DNA from: an uncultured Collinsella sp.
Lineage (GTDB): Bacteria; Actinomycetota; Coriobacteriia; Coriobacteriales; Coriobacteriaceae
Direction of reading: 5' to 3'
Length of the DNA stretch: 64,000 bases
Assembly: GCA_958437495.1 (NCBI GenBank)
Contig: CAUBOH010000003.1
Location: 1 to 64,000 of the forward strand
The position numbers and the translations under genes were made by a program. Within the stretch, counting starts at the first letter, position 1, and the number at the start of each line of letters is the position of its first letter. Under the pieces are notes generated by a model that worked only from the letters and a program-made list of their open reading frames with translations, searched no databases and was not told the DNA's origin. Below are positions 25,195-33,567 of this stretch, piece after piece.

Positions 25195-26172
25195 ATGTAC
25201 CAGACGCGTAAGATCGGTGTGGTCGGCCAGGGCCACGTAGGAGCACATGTCGCCAACAGCCTGCTCATGCAGGGCATTGCCGATGAGCTGTACCTGTGCG
25301 ATATCAACGAGGCCAAGGTGACGTCCGAGGTTCAGGACCTGCGCGACTCCCTTTCGTTTGTCCCGTACAACACCAAGATCGTCAACTGCTACGACCGCTA
25401 CGAGGAGCTTGCCTGCTGCGACGTCATCGTCAACGCCGCCGGCAAGGTCGCGCTTGCCGCTGGCAACCGTGACGGCGAGCTGTTCTTTACCACCGACGCC
25501 GCCCGTACCTTTGCCAAGCGCATCGTCGACGCCGGCTTTGACGGCATCTTCGTGAGCATCTCCAACCCCTGCGACGTCGTGTGCACCGAGCTGTGGCACC
25601 TGACCGGCTACGATCCCAAGAAGATCATCGGCTCGGGCTGCGGTCTGGATTCCGCCCGCCTGCGCACCGAGATCTCCAAGAAGGTCGGCGTGAGCCCCAA
25701 GTCCATCGACGCCTACATGATTGGCGAGCACGGCTTTAGCCAGCTGGCTGCCTTTAAGGCCGCGACCATCGCCGGCAAGAGCCTCAACGAGCTCCAGGCC
25801 GAGAACCCCGACAAGTACGCCTTTGACCACATGGAAGTCGAGGAGCTCGCACGCAAGGGCGGCTACGTAACCTACCAGGGCAAACAGTGCACCGAGTACG
25901 CCGTTGCCAACTCCGCCGCGCGCGTCTGCGCCGCCGTGCTGCACAACGAGCACGCCGTGCTTTCGGCCTCCACGCTTATGACCGGCCAGTACGGCGAGGA
26001 GGGCATCTTCACATCCCTGCCGTGCGTGATCGGCGCCGAGGGCGTCGAGGAGGTCTACACGCTCGACCTGTCCGAGTACGAGCTCGAGGGCTTCCACAAG
26101 AGCTGCCAGCACATCCGCGACAACATCGCCCAGCTCGACTGGTGGGACGCCGAGGCCTACGACGCCAAGTAG
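25195..26172 (+). CDS. L-2-hydroxyacid dehydrogenase (lactate / 2-hydroxyisocaproate type)
   Basis: This 325-residue NAD-dependent enzyme of the lactate/malate dehydrogenase superfamily reduces 2-oxoacids. The N-terminal Rossmann motif is GQGHVGAHVA; Arg of LDSARLRTEI orients the substrate carboxylate; the catalytic His lies in MIGEHGFSQ. The active-site loop reads AAGNRDGELF, longer and less like classical lactate dehydrogenase (GERQ...), and closer to L-2-hydroxyisocaproate dehydrogenases, so branched 2-oxoacids are possible substrates. The start is ATG 25195 with AAAGGAT upstream; the long open frame to 24751 is read-through over the metA promoter. A strong terminator follows. Confidence 0.9.
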   Translation: MYQTRKIGVVGQGHVGAHVANSLLMQGIADELYLCDINEAKVTSEVQDLRDSLSFVPYNTKIVNCYDRYEELACCDVIVNAAGKVALAAGNRDGELFFTTDAARTFAKRIVDAGFDGIFVSISNPCDVVCTELWHLTGYDPKKIIGSGCGLDSARLRTEISKKVGVSPKSIDAYMIGEHGFSQLAAFKAATIAGKSLNELQAENPDKYAFDHMEVEELARKGGYVTYQGKQCTEYAVANSAARVCAAVLHNEHAVLSASTLMTGQYGEEGIFTSLPCVIGAEGVEEVYTLDLSEYELEGFHKSCQHIRDNIAQLDWWDAEAYDAK

Positions 26173-26217
26173 GCCGCCGGTCGACGTGACACCTCGCTCA
26201 TACGGACGCCATGCAAG

Positions 26218-26257
26218 GCGGGCCGCGCCGGAAATCCCCGGCGCGGCCCGCTTTTTG
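26218..26257 (+). terminator. terminator of the hydroxyacid dehydrogenase gene
   Basis: GCGGGCCGCGCCGG pairs with CCGGCGCGGCCCGC and is followed by five T. Confidence 0.93.
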
Positions 26258-26318
26258 GCTCATGCGACACGCTCGCGAATCGAAGGTGAATGCTTTTCGA
26301 CAGATGGAACAGGGCGCT

Positions 26319-26966
26319 TTAATCCTCAAACCACGCGATTGCGCGAATGGGCGAGCCGTCGCAATCCTTGATTTTGAGCGGTGCGCAGCTAAACCAGAAC
26401 AGATCGTCGCCGCAACAGTCCAAGTCCTTAAGATTCTCGATGTTGACGATATCGCAGGCGCGGAACAACTTCTTGTGGCGCGTCAGGTTTTCGTCCGCGA
26501 TGGGGTCGAGTCCAATTACATCAAAGCCGATGCCCTTGTAGCCGCCGTCGATGATCAGGTCCAACACTTCGTCGTCCAAGCAAGGATAGTCACCAAAGTA
26601 CGCCTCGGTTCCCCAGCGCTTATCCCAACCCAAGTTGAACAGCAAAAACTCGGCCTGGATCACCTTGTTGCCATAGGGACGGAGCTGCTCCACAGTAATG
26701 GCCTCACCCTCGGCGAGCATGCGGCAATCGACAACCAATGCCCTGCCTATAAACTGGCTTGCCGGAAACGCATCGAGCGTCGTGCGGTCGGCAAACAGAT
26801 GCGCCGGTGGATCCATATGCGTCCCCGTATGGGTGTACATCTGCATGAGCGTCTCTTTAAATCCGTCGTGCTCGTAGGTGCTCGCCGGCAGCAGCTTGGG
26901 TGTATCGGCTCCGGGAAATACCGGCATGTCTTCCCTAATAGCGTGAGTCAAATCAAGCACGCGCAT
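26319..26966 (-). CDS. cyclase-family (kynurenine formamidase-like) metal hydrolase
   Basis: This 215-residue protein carries the family motif HTGTHMDPPAH (residues about 47-57), whose His and Asp residues bind zinc or manganese. Relatives are arylformamidases and isatin hydrolases that open amide or lactam bonds. The C-terminal RACDIVNIENL is also typical. The start is ATG 26966 with GGGGAT upstream. It lies downstream of the first SIS gene on the same strand, with a terminator-like hairpin between, so coexpression is partial at best. The substrate is unknown; a link to amine or lactam products of glycated compounds is speculative. Confidence 0.85.
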   Translation of the reverse strand: MRVLDLTHAIREDMPVFPGADTPKLLPASTYEHDGFKETLMQMYTHTGTHMDPPAHLFADRTTLDAFPASQFIGRALVVDCRMLAEGEAITVEQLRPYGNKVIQAEFLLFNLGWDKRWGTEAYFGDYPCLDDEVLDLIIDGGYKGIGFDVIGLDPIADENLTRHKKLFRACDIVNIENLKDLDCCGDDLFWFSCAPLKIKDCDGSPIRAIAWFED

Positions 26967-26996
26967 GTTCAATCCCCATTTCTTTCTTGGCAAAGC

Positions 26997-27027
26997 AAAA
27001 CGGGGCCCGCACTTGGCGGAGGCCCCG
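26997..27027 (-). terminator. hairpin terminator between the first SIS gene and the cyclase gene
   Basis: On the minus strand CGGGGCC pairs with GGCCCCG, with a second inner pairing, followed by TTTTGCTTTG. It begins 25 bases after the SIS stop. Confidence 0.75.
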
Positions 27028-27051
27028 TCGTGAGAGGCTATTCCCGGTATA

Positions 27052-28020
27052 TTAGTACTGCTCGATGCCCATGTAGCGACGAACCTCGGGGCTGTGGTCG
27101 AACACCTTGCCGCGCGCGGCACGCAGTTCGCAGCTCATCGCGTAGAAGAAGATCGGCTCCAGGTACGAACGCACGCTGGCGGGCACGTCGCCCACGCCGT
27201 ACTCGAGCGCATCGAGCACCATGATCGTGTCGGTGTGCGTGTTGAGGAACGCGAGCGCGCGCTCCTCCATGGGGCGGCACTCGCCCGATCCGAGCTGCAC
27301 AAAGTAGAACACGCCGGGCTCGGTGGCCTCGAACGGACCGTGGAAATACTCGCCGGAGTGGATGTAGCAGCAGTGCTGCCATTGCATCTCCATGAGCGAG
27401 CAGATCGCCATGGCGTAGGTCTGGCTAAAGTTGGGTCCGGACCCCAGGATATAGAAGAACTTGTGCTGCTGGCAGAGCTCGGCAAAGCGGGCGCCCAGCT
27501 CGGCGTTGACCTTCTCGCGCGCGGCGGGCAGCAGCGCGTCCATCTGCTTAAGGCCTTCGTACATGTCGGCGAGCGCTTCGTAGCGCTCCTGCTGGTCGAG
27601 CAACTCGGCGGCGATTAGAGCGCCGATGCCCTGCGGCACCTCAGCCTGCGACACGCCCTCGCCCCACGGATAGACCCAGGTAGCCCACTTGCCGTTGTCA
27701 ATCTTGGAGCCCTCGCAGTCGGTCAGGGCAACGACCTCGGCACCGGCGGCCAGCGCCATCTCGCAGCCGTCGACGACCTCTTGCGTGTTGCCGCTGTGGC
27801 TGCAGGCAATAACGAGTGACTTCTCGCCAAGACTCTTGGGAGTCATCAGGCAAAACTCGCGTGCCGTGTAGACCGTCGAGGCAAACGTGGTGGCCTCGCG
27901 CTTGAGCAGCTCGTTGGCCGGCATCAGGTCGATCATCGAACCGCCACAAGCGATCCAAAAGACATTCTCAATCTTGCCCTTGCGCTCGATGATTTCCTGA
28001 ACCAGATCATGTGCGTTCAT
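27052..28020 (-). CDS. SIS-domain sugar-phosphate deglycase/isomerase, paralogue 1
   Basis: This 322-residue protein has two SIS folds (about residues 15-145 and 170-300) and belongs to the FrlB/FraB group, which split phosphorylated Amadori products into glucose-6-phosphate and a free amine. Phosphate-binding Ser clusters (ACSHSGNTQ) are present. The reported catalytic Glu/His pair of FraB and FrlB, 16 residues apart, corresponds to Glu211 (LMEMQW) and His227 (GEYFHGPFE). GGAGGA precedes the ATG. The gene is preceded by a GntR/UTRA regulator and by repeated operator-like motifs. The true substrate is unknown and may differ from paralogues 2 and 3. Confidence 0.85.
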   Translation of the reverse strand: MNAHDLVQEIIERKGKIENVFWIACGGSMIDLMPANELLKREATTFASTVYTAREFCLMTPKSLGEKSLVIACSHSGNTQEVVDGCEMALAAGAEVVALTDCEGSKIDNGKWATWVYPWGEGVSQAEVPQGIGALIAAELLDQQERYEALADMYEGLKQMDALLPAAREKVNAELGARFAELCQQHKFFYILGSGPNFSQTYAMAICSLMEMQWQHCCYIHSGEYFHGPFEATEPGVFYFVQLGSGECRPMEERALAFLNTHTDTIMVLDALEYGVGDVPASVRSYLEPIFFYAMSCELRAARGKVFDHSPEVRRYMGIEQY

Positions 28021-28049
28021 CCTGATGTTCCTCCTTGTGGGGCAGCTTT

Positions 28050-28155
28050 GAACGACAACAGCTCGTACCTGCTGTCGTTCTATGTTGTTCTATATATACC
28101 ACGCAAGCAGCCACGGTAGAAGCCATTGCGGCAAATTTGTTCTATATTGTTCTAT
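28050..28155 (-). promoter_or_regulatory. operator candidates for GntR regulator 1
   Basis: Two 17-mers, GTTCTATGTTGTTCTAT (28077-28093) and GTTCTATATTGTTCTAT (28139-28155), differ at one base and are 62 bases apart. A 31-base palindrome (GAACGACAaCAG...CTGcTGTCGTTC, 28050-28080) abuts the first. All lie between the regulator gene and the SIS gene, upstream of the SIS ribosome-binding site. Confidence 0.65.
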
Positions 28156-28164
28156 TCGTGGACG

Positions 28165-28920
28165 TTAGATGTCGAACACGTAGCGCGAGCCCACAATCTT
28201 TTGGCGTCCGAGCAGCAGGGGCCGCTCGTCCTCGTCGGTAAAGTACGCCTCCATATAGAAGAGCGGTTCGCCGACCGGCACCTCCAGCAGCGAGGCCGCC
28301 TGAGCATCGGCAAGCGCAATCTCCACGGTACAAGGGTCGGACTTGAGCGGTGCGCGGCCCGAATGCTCGGCAACGAGCGCAAAGATGGAATTGTCCGCGA
28401 GGTCCTCGTCGCGCATCGTTTGTAGATACGGGTGGTCGGCAAGCACAAAGGCGTTGTTCTCGAGCATGACGGGCACGCCGTCGGCCGTGCGCACGCGCTC
28501 GACCACGATGAGCTCGCAGCCGGGCTCCACACCAAAAAATGCCGCGTCCTCGCGCGTCGCCGCAACCACCGTGCGCGATACCAGGCGCGCACCCGGCACC
28601 ATGTCGTTGGCGGCACAACCCTCGGTGAAGCTCTGGACGTCGCCCTTCTGGCGAATCTTGCGCTTGAGCTTGGGAGCGCACACAAAGGTGCCCCTCCCCT
28701 GCTGGCGGTTGAGGTAGCCCGCGCGCGACAGCTCCTCGATGGCACGGCGCACGGTGATACGCCCCACGCCGTAGGACTTCGCGAGCTCCATCTCGGAAGG
28801 AATGCGCGAGCCGGCCGCGTACACGCCGCGTGCGATCTCGCCCTTTAGATCGTCCATAACCTGCTGGTACAGTGGCACGGCGGACACGTCAGTACGGTCG
28901 GTTTTATCGTCGAATGCCAT
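28165..28920 (-). CDS. GntR-family regulator with UTRA domain, 1
   Basis: This 251-residue repressor-type protein has an N-terminal winged helix (about residues 15-85; GSRIPSEMELAKSYGVGRIT) and a C-terminal UTRA ligand-binding domain (about 100-245), as in HutC/FrlR/NagR proteins that bind sugar phosphates or amino compounds. It starts two bases after the recQ stop and is followed, 145 bases on, by SIS gene 1. It is therefore the probable regulator of that gene, through the duplicated GTTCTATRTTGTTCTAT motifs. The C-terminal SRYVFDI ending is shared with regulator 2 (SRYVMVI), indicating paralogy. Confidence 0.9.
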   Translation of the reverse strand: MAFDDKTDRTDVSAVPLYQQVMDDLKGEIARGVYAAGSRIPSEMELAKSYGVGRITVRRAIEELSRAGYLNRQQGRGTFVCAPKLKRKIRQKGDVQSFTEGCAANDMVPGARLVSRTVVAATREDAAFFGVEPGCELIVVERVRTADGVPVMLENNAFVLADHPYLQTMRDEDLADNSIFALVAEHSGRAPLKSDPCTVEIALADAQAASLLEVPVGEPLFYMEAYFTDEDERPLLLGRQKIVGSRYVFDI

Positions 28921-28922
28921 CG

Positions 28923-30905
28923 TTACGCTCCATCCCGCGCATGCTCGGACTCAAACTCTTCAATCGCCGCCATAAACTGCTCGCCAAATGCGTCGGCCTT
29001 TTTCTCGCCGATGCCGTTGACCTGGATAAGCTCGTCGCGCGTCTGAGGGCGCAGGCGGCACAGGCCGCGCAGGGCCTTATCGGAGAAGACCATGTACGGC
29101 GCCATCTCCAGCTCGGTCGAGATCTCCTTGCGCAGGGCGCGCAGGCGCTCGAACAGCTCGGCGTCGTCGCCCACGCGCGGTCGCTGGTCCAGCTCGGCCT
29201 CCTCGCGCAGCAGGTCCACTGCACGTCGGGCACGGGCCGAGGCCTTGCGCTTGGACGCACGACGCTTAACGGTAAAGGCAAACGCCTCGTCCTCGACCTC
29301 GCCGGCGCGCGGGCCCAGGCCCACGACCGGGTACTGCCCCTGCGAGGTAGCCAAATAGCCGCGGCCGCACAGCTGGCCGATGATGTCCTTAATGCGCCCG
29401 ACCGATTCGCTCGACAGCTCACCGTAGCCGCGGTCCTCGTCCAGATGCATCTGGCGAATGCGCTCGGTGTTGCCGCCGTGAAGCACGTCGGCGATGAGCG
29501 ACTTGCCAAAGCGCATGGGACGCGTGGCCACATAGCGCACGGCGGCGCGGGCCATATCGGTGACGTCCTCGACCTCGAACTGCGTGAGGCAATTGCTGCA
29601 GTTGCCGCAGCCCTCGGCCTCGTTCGTGGCGGCGGCGCCCGAACCAGCCGCGGCAGCATGCTCGGCCGCGGTCTCGTCGCCAAAGTAGCGCAGCATGTAT
29701 TCGCGCAGGCAGCCGGTGGTATTGCAGTAGCCCTCCATCTGGCTGAGCAGACGATATCGATTCTGAAGCGCCCACGCACGCTGCTCGTCGTCGAGCGCCT
29801 CATCGGCAGCATCGCCACGGTCGATCAGAAAGCGGCGCATGCGAAAATCGTTGCCGTTCCACAGCAAATGGCAGCTGGCTGGGTCGCCATCGCGACCGGC
29901 GCGGCCCGCCTCCTGGTAGTAGGCCTCGATGCTCTCGGGCACGTTGTTGTGGATCACGTAGCGCACGTTGGGCTTGTCGATGCCCATGCCAAAGGCGTTG
30001 GTGGCAACCATCACCTGGATATCGTCGTCGATAAAGGCACGCTGGCTCTGGCGGCGGGCGTCGTTGCCCATGCCGGCATGGTAGCGGCCCACGCGAATGC
30101 CGCTGGGGCCCAGTGCCTCGGCAAGCTCGCCCGCCAGTGCATCGACCGTCTTGCGGGTCGAGCAATACACGATGCCGCTCTCGCTCGAATGCGCGATCAC
30201 ATAGTCGCGCACCCACGCGGCCTTGGCCTTGTCGCCCATCTCCTCGCAGCCAAAGTAGAGGTTCTTGCGATCGAAGCCCGTCACCACCGTCGCGGGGTTT
30301 TGCAGGCCGAGCATCTGCTGAATGTCCGCACGCACGCGCTCAGTCGCCGTAGCGGTAAAGGCCGCCACGATGGGGCGCTGCGGCAGGGAATCGATGAACT
30401 CGCGAATCTGCAGGTAGGCGGGGCGGAAATCCTGGCCCCACTGGCTTACGCAGTGGGCCTCGTCAATGGCCACGAGCGGCACGCCAATGCCGGCGGAACC
30501 CGCGGCCTCCTGGGCAAAGGCTAAAAAGCGCGGCTCGAGCAGGCGCTCGGGCGCCACGTACATAAGCTGGTAGCGGCCCTCGCGCGCCCGTTTGAGCACG
30601 GTGTTTTGCTGGGCCGGAGTAAGACTGGAGTTGAGATAGCTGGGTCGCGCGCCCGCCGCGAGCAACGCGCGGGTCTGATCCTCCATAAGCGACAGCAGCG
30701 GGCTCACCACAAAGGTGATGCCGGGCAGCATGAGCGCGGGCACCTGGTAGCAAATGGACTTGCCGGCGCCCGTGGGCATAACGCCCAGCGCATCGCGACC
30801 GGCAAGGATCGCATCGACCATGCGGTCCTGTCCCGGGCGAAACGAAGTGTAGCCAAAATAGGCGCCGAGCGTGTCGAGCGCCATCTGCTGCATGCTATCG
30901 GTCAT
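28923..30905 (-). CDS. recQ: ATP-dependent DNA helicase RecQ
   Basis: This 660-residue 3'-5' helicase for recombination and repair has Walker A MPTGAGKS, the DEAH box IDEAHCVSQWG, helicase C-terminal motifs (GRAGRDG), the zinc-binding cysteines (CLREYMLRYFG, CGNCSNC), an RQC winged helix and a C-terminal HRDC domain (about residues 575-650). The arrangement and length are standard. The GntR regulator gene begins two bases after its stop, so the two may share a transcript, although the functional link is unclear. Confidence 0.95.
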   Translation of the reverse strand: MTDSMQQMALDTLGAYFGYTSFRPGQDRMVDAILAGRDALGVMPTGAGKSICYQVPALMLPGITFVVSPLLSLMEDQTRALLAAGARPSYLNSSLTPAQQNTVLKRAREGRYQLMYVAPERLLEPRFLAFAQEAAGSAGIGVPLVAIDEAHCVSQWGQDFRPAYLQIREFIDSLPQRPIVAAFTATATERVRADIQQMLGLQNPATVVTGFDRKNLYFGCEEMGDKAKAAWVRDYVIAHSSESGIVYCSTRKTVDALAGELAEALGPSGIRVGRYHAGMGNDARRQSQRAFIDDDIQVMVATNAFGMGIDKPNVRYVIHNNVPESIEAYYQEAGRAGRDGDPASCHLLWNGNDFRMRRFLIDRGDAADEALDDEQRAWALQNRYRLLSQMEGYCNTTGCLREYMLRYFGDETAAEHAAAAGSGAAATNEAEGCGNCSNCLTQFEVEDVTDMARAAVRYVATRPMRFGKSLIADVLHGGNTERIRQMHLDEDRGYGELSSESVGRIKDIIGQLCGRGYLATSQGQYPVVGLGPRAGEVEDEAFAFTVKRRASKRKASARARRAVDLLREEAELDQRPRVGDDAELFERLRALRKEISTELEMAPYMVFSDKALRGLCRLRPQTRDELIQVNGIGEKKADAFGEQFMAAIEEFESEHARDGA

Positions 30906-30994
30906 GGTTTCCTAACGTCCAAGTCATCTGCCGCCGATTATACGCCGCCACGCGGACCGGCGTCGCCCGGCTACAGGCCACGCTCATTCTGTGG

Positions 30995-31052
30995 GTAGTC
31001 ATTGGGGACGTTCTTGAATGACTAGTCGTTTAAGAACGTCCCCAATGACTAC
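30995..31052. repeat. REPIN-like double palindrome, type 1
   Basis: Perfect 21-bp arms (GTAGTCATTGGGGACGTTCTT at 30995-31015; its complement at 31032-31052) are separated by 16 bases. It is two REP units head to head. A further GTCCCCAAGTGCCG motif follows at about 31074-31087 and is shared with the region near 39605. Confidence 0.85.
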
Positions 31053-31097
31053 AAGTGCCGACAGAAAAGGAATGTCCCCAAGTGCCGGCCCGGCAAC

Positions 31098-31261
31098 GCC
31101 GATGTGCTGGCAATGACAGCGAAAGCCCGCCAGAGCGAGCAAGGTGCCTTGAAGCAAGGCGGCATTGACCTTCTGGTCATGCCGCCGAAGTTGAAAGGCA
31201 GATTGCCGCTCTGGCGGGCTTGCAGCGTCGGCCAGTCCGCCGTTCGTCAGAACGGCGGAAC
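31098..31261 (-). ncRNA. structured repeat family A, copy 2 (candidate RNA) after GntR regulator 2
   Basis: P1 AGCCCGCCAGAGCG (31124-31137) pairs perfectly with 31207-31220; P2 TGCCTT (31145-31150) with AAGGCA (31195-31200); P3 GGCGGCATTGACC (31158-31170) with GGTCATGCCGCC (31175-31186); terminal hairpin GTCCGCCGTTC/GAACGGCGGAAC (31235-31261). Compared with copies 1 and 3 the paired bases differ but the helices and their spacing (97 bases across P1) are kept. It ends six bases before the regulator's stop codon. Confidence 0.72.
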
Positions 31262-31266
31262 CAAAC

Positions 31267-31986
31267 CTATATCACCATGACGTAGCGGCTGCCCACGTAG
31301 TACTGCTTGCCGAGCAAAACTGGCTCGCCATTGGGGCCGATAAAGCCGGCACGCAGGTTGAGCAGCGGATCGTGCGGAGCAATGCCCAGCTCGGCCGCCT
31401 GCTCGGCATTGGCGCGGACGGCCTCGACCGTGCGATAGCCAACCGATGCAATTTGGGTTCCGCCAACACGCTCGACCTCGGCAAAAATCGACTTGTCCTC
31501 AAGATCGGCCGTCAACAGCTCGCGGTAGGCGTCAAACGGCACGAAGACGTTTTCCTCAAAGATAGGCTCGCCGTCGGCCGTACGCACGCGCTTGATATGC
31601 AGCAGCAGCGCATCCTTCTGCAGGCCAAAGAACTCCATCTCGTTTTGGCGCGCCGGAACGATCTGGCGATCGACCACGTGTGCACCGGCCTTCATGCCAT
31701 TGTCGGCACACAGCGCGGTGAACGTCTGCAGCGTCGAGGCGTGGAACTGGCGGTTGATGTGCGGCGTGGAAACAAAAGTGCCGCGGCCCTGCTGCTTAAC
31801 CAGGTAGCCATCGGAGCACAGCTCCTCAACGGCGCGGCGCACCGTAATGCGACTCACCTCGTACTGTTCAGCAAGCTCAAGTTCGGACGGAATACGCTCC
31901 TTGGGTGCATAGACACCTTTCTCGATCGCATCCTTAATTTCGTCGTAAATCTGCTGGTAAAGCGGTGCGTTTTTGGGTGCGGGCAT
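31267..31986 (-). CDS. GntR-family regulator with UTRA domain, 2
   Basis: This 239-residue protein has a winged helix (about residues 10-78; RIPSELELAEQYEVSRITVR) and a UTRA domain (about 95-235). It is close in sequence to regulator 1. Its upstream region carries GTATATAACGTCTA, a motif also found upstream of the EamA gene (39463-39484) and, in shorter form, over the PTS promoter. This makes it the likely regulator of the PTS-SIS2 operon and of itself. The ligand is probably a phosphorylated glycated amine or sugar. Confidence 0.88.
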   Translation of the reverse strand: MPAPKNAPLYQQIYDEIKDAIEKGVYAPKERIPSELELAEQYEVSRITVRRAVEELCSDGYLVKQQGRGTFVSTPHINRQFHASTLQTFTALCADNGMKAGAHVVDRQIVPARQNEMEFFGLQKDALLLHIKRVRTADGEPIFEENVFVPFDAYRELLTADLEDKSIFAEVERVGGTQIASVGYRTVEAVRANAEQAAELGIAPHDPLLNLRAGFIGPNGEPVLLGKQYYVGSRYVMVI

Positions 31987-32023
31987 ATCTGATCACTCTT
32001 ATCAAAATAGCAAAATAACTAAT

Positions 32024-32045
32024 ACGTATATAACGTCTAGTTTTA
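32024..32045. promoter_or_regulatory. operator candidate upstream of GntR regulator 2
   Basis: ACGTATATAACGTCTAGTTT shares GTATATAACG[T/A]CTA with 39463-39484 (reverse strand) and TATAACGTCT with 38168-38182. It lies 40-60 bases before the regulator start, in AT-rich promoter-like DNA. Confidence 0.6.
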
Positions 32046-32078
32046 TGTTACCTCATATTGATAAAACGATACACCCAC

Positions 32079-32111
32079 CCTACCAAAAAAGGACAGGTTT
32101 ATTTTGGTAGG
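32079..32111. repeat. REP-like palindrome, type 3
   Basis: The arms CCTACCAAAA and TTTTGGTAGG surround AAGGACAGGTTTA. TTTTATCTGGGCAAACG follows, as in copies at 23353-23414 (reverse) and, in part, 34213-34246. Confidence 0.75.
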
Positions 32112-32130
32112 TTTTATCTGGGCAAACGAA

Positions 32131-32164
32131 AGCCCCTCGAAAGCTGCGAGGCTTTCGAGGGGCT
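32131..32164 (-). terminator. hairpin after the yitT-family gene
   Basis: Perfect 14-bp arms AGCCCCTCGAAAGC and GCTTTCGAGGGGCT are followed on the minus strand by TTCGTTTG. The T-run is weak, but the hairpin lies just past the gene. Confidence 0.65.
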
Positions 32165-32206
32165 CAAGCGGACAGGATTGCTCCGGGCCGACAAAATGCC
32201 AAAACC

Positions 32207-33214
32207 CTACTTGCCGTCGTCCTGCTGCAGGCTGTCCTGCTCGCTGAGGCGCGCCTGCCTGCTGGCCATGCGCGCAGGCTTGTCGGGATCGGGTACGGCC
32301 GTGGGCATGGGCTCGTCGACATGACCGCCCCACCAGCCGCCCACAAAGTTGAGCGTGTGGAACACATTGATCACGGCGCCGGGATCAATGTCACACACCA
32401 GCTTGATAATGTCCTGGCTCTCGTAGGTCGAGACAACGGCGTGCAGCAGGTACATTTTCTCGCGGCTATATCCGCCGATGACCTCGGCGCAGCTAATACC
32501 ATGCTGAAAATGGTCAACATAGGCGGTCATGACCTCGTCTGCCTTGCGCGTCGTGATCTGCAGCGTCACGCGGTCGTAGCGACGATAGAAGCTGTCAATG
32601 GTCTTGGTCGAAATAAACTGGAACACGATGGAGTACGCCGCGTTGTCCCAGCCAAACATAAAACCAAAGATCGCCAGGATAAAGCAGTTGAAAGCAAAGA
32701 TGACGCCCCAGATGGTCTTGCCCGTGTGATTGGAGACCCACAGCGCGATAAAGTCGGTGCCGCCAGTGGATGCGCCGGACTTGAGCGCGATGGCAGCGCC
32801 CAGACCCGAGACCACGCCGCCAAAAATAATGAGCATGATCTTGTCGCCCAAAAACGGCGCGAAGTGAAAGACGTTGAGAAACAGCGACGAGAGCACGACC
32901 TGCATCATCGAGAAGATGACGAAGCGCTTGCTAATGCCGCTCCAGCATAGGAGCGCCACGGGGATGTTGAGCGCGAGCATGCCGAGCGAGATGTCGATAT
33001 GAACGCCGCCCAGCGAGGTAACGCGATCGAGCAGGACCGCGACACCGGTGAGGCCACTCGGAAGCAAGTCGGCGGGCTGAATGAACGCCTGGATCAGAAA
33101 TGTCTGAAGGACGGCGGAAATTGTGACCGCCACGGCGGTAATAGCGCGGCGGACGATGGTAAGGCGGCCGAGCACGAGCACGCGGTCCGTGAGCTGATCG
33201 ATGGCGTTCGCCAC
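32207..33214 (-). CDS. YitT-family integral membrane protein
   Basis: This 335-residue protein has about five or six membrane helices in residues 20-195 (YitT/DUF161 region; GGVVSGLGAAIALKSGASTG) and a soluble C-terminal DUF2179 domain (about 210-290; DRVTLQITTRKADEVMTAYV). The last 45 residues form a charged tail. Family members are widespread in Gram-positive bacteria with no settled function; transport is presumed. GGAG precedes the ATG. It lies between REP-like repeats and appears monocistronic. Confidence 0.85.
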   Translation of the reverse strand: MANAIDQLTDRVLVLGRLTIVRRAITAVAVTISAVLQTFLIQAFIQPADLLPSGLTGVAVLLDRVTSLGGVHIDISLGMLALNIPVALLCWSGISKRFVIFSMMQVVLSSLFLNVFHFAPFLGDKIMLIIFGGVVSGLGAAIALKSGASTGGTDFIALWVSNHTGKTIWGVIFAFNCFILAIFGFMFGWDNAAYSIVFQFISTKTIDSFYRRYDRVTLQITTRKADEVMTAYVDHFQHGISCAEVIGGYSREKMYLLHAVVSTYESQDIIKLVCDIDPGAVINVFHTLNFVGGWWGGHVDEPMPTAVPDPDKPARMASRQARLSEQDSLQQDDGK

Positions 33215-33352
33215 GGAGGCTCCTTTCGAAGGCAGATGTAGTTGTGGGGCATGTCGGCGATTGTAGCATGGAGCGACAGAAGGCGCTTCAATTCACCCTC
33301 TCTCGACAACCAAAACGGGACAAGCAAGCCCACGACTAATGGCCCAAATTCC

Positions 33353-33471
33353 AAGTGAGTAGACTTTTCGTGACCTGCCGAGCACACCAAAAACTGTCAC
33401 CTCTGTGAACTGCGGTTTTACTAAGGCAGATACGCCTTGTGCTCGACCTGCGCCAAAAAGTCTACTCACTT
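33353..33471. repeat. 119-base cruciform-forming inverted repeat
   Basis: Perfect 16-bp outer arms AAGTGAGTAGACTTTT (33353-33368) and its complement (33456-33471) enclose a second pair CGAGCACA/TGTGCTCG (33379-33386 and 33438-33445) and small hairpins such as AAGGC/GCCTT. The rest of the gap 33215-33567 shows nothing supported. There is no ORF inside; a MITE-like or RNA element is possible. Confidence 0.75.
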
Positions 33472-33567
33472 AGTTCGAATCGAAGCCAAACGGATCCAAA
33501 CTGAAGCCAATTAAGCCCATCCGCATCAAAAAACGCGTGAATCCGTAACTCTCACGGTGGATTGACG

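Noticed and set aside
28872..30524. 550-codon plus-strand open frame opposite recQ
   Set aside because: RecQ is complete on the minus strand; the antisense product is an Ala/His/Gly-rich shadow.
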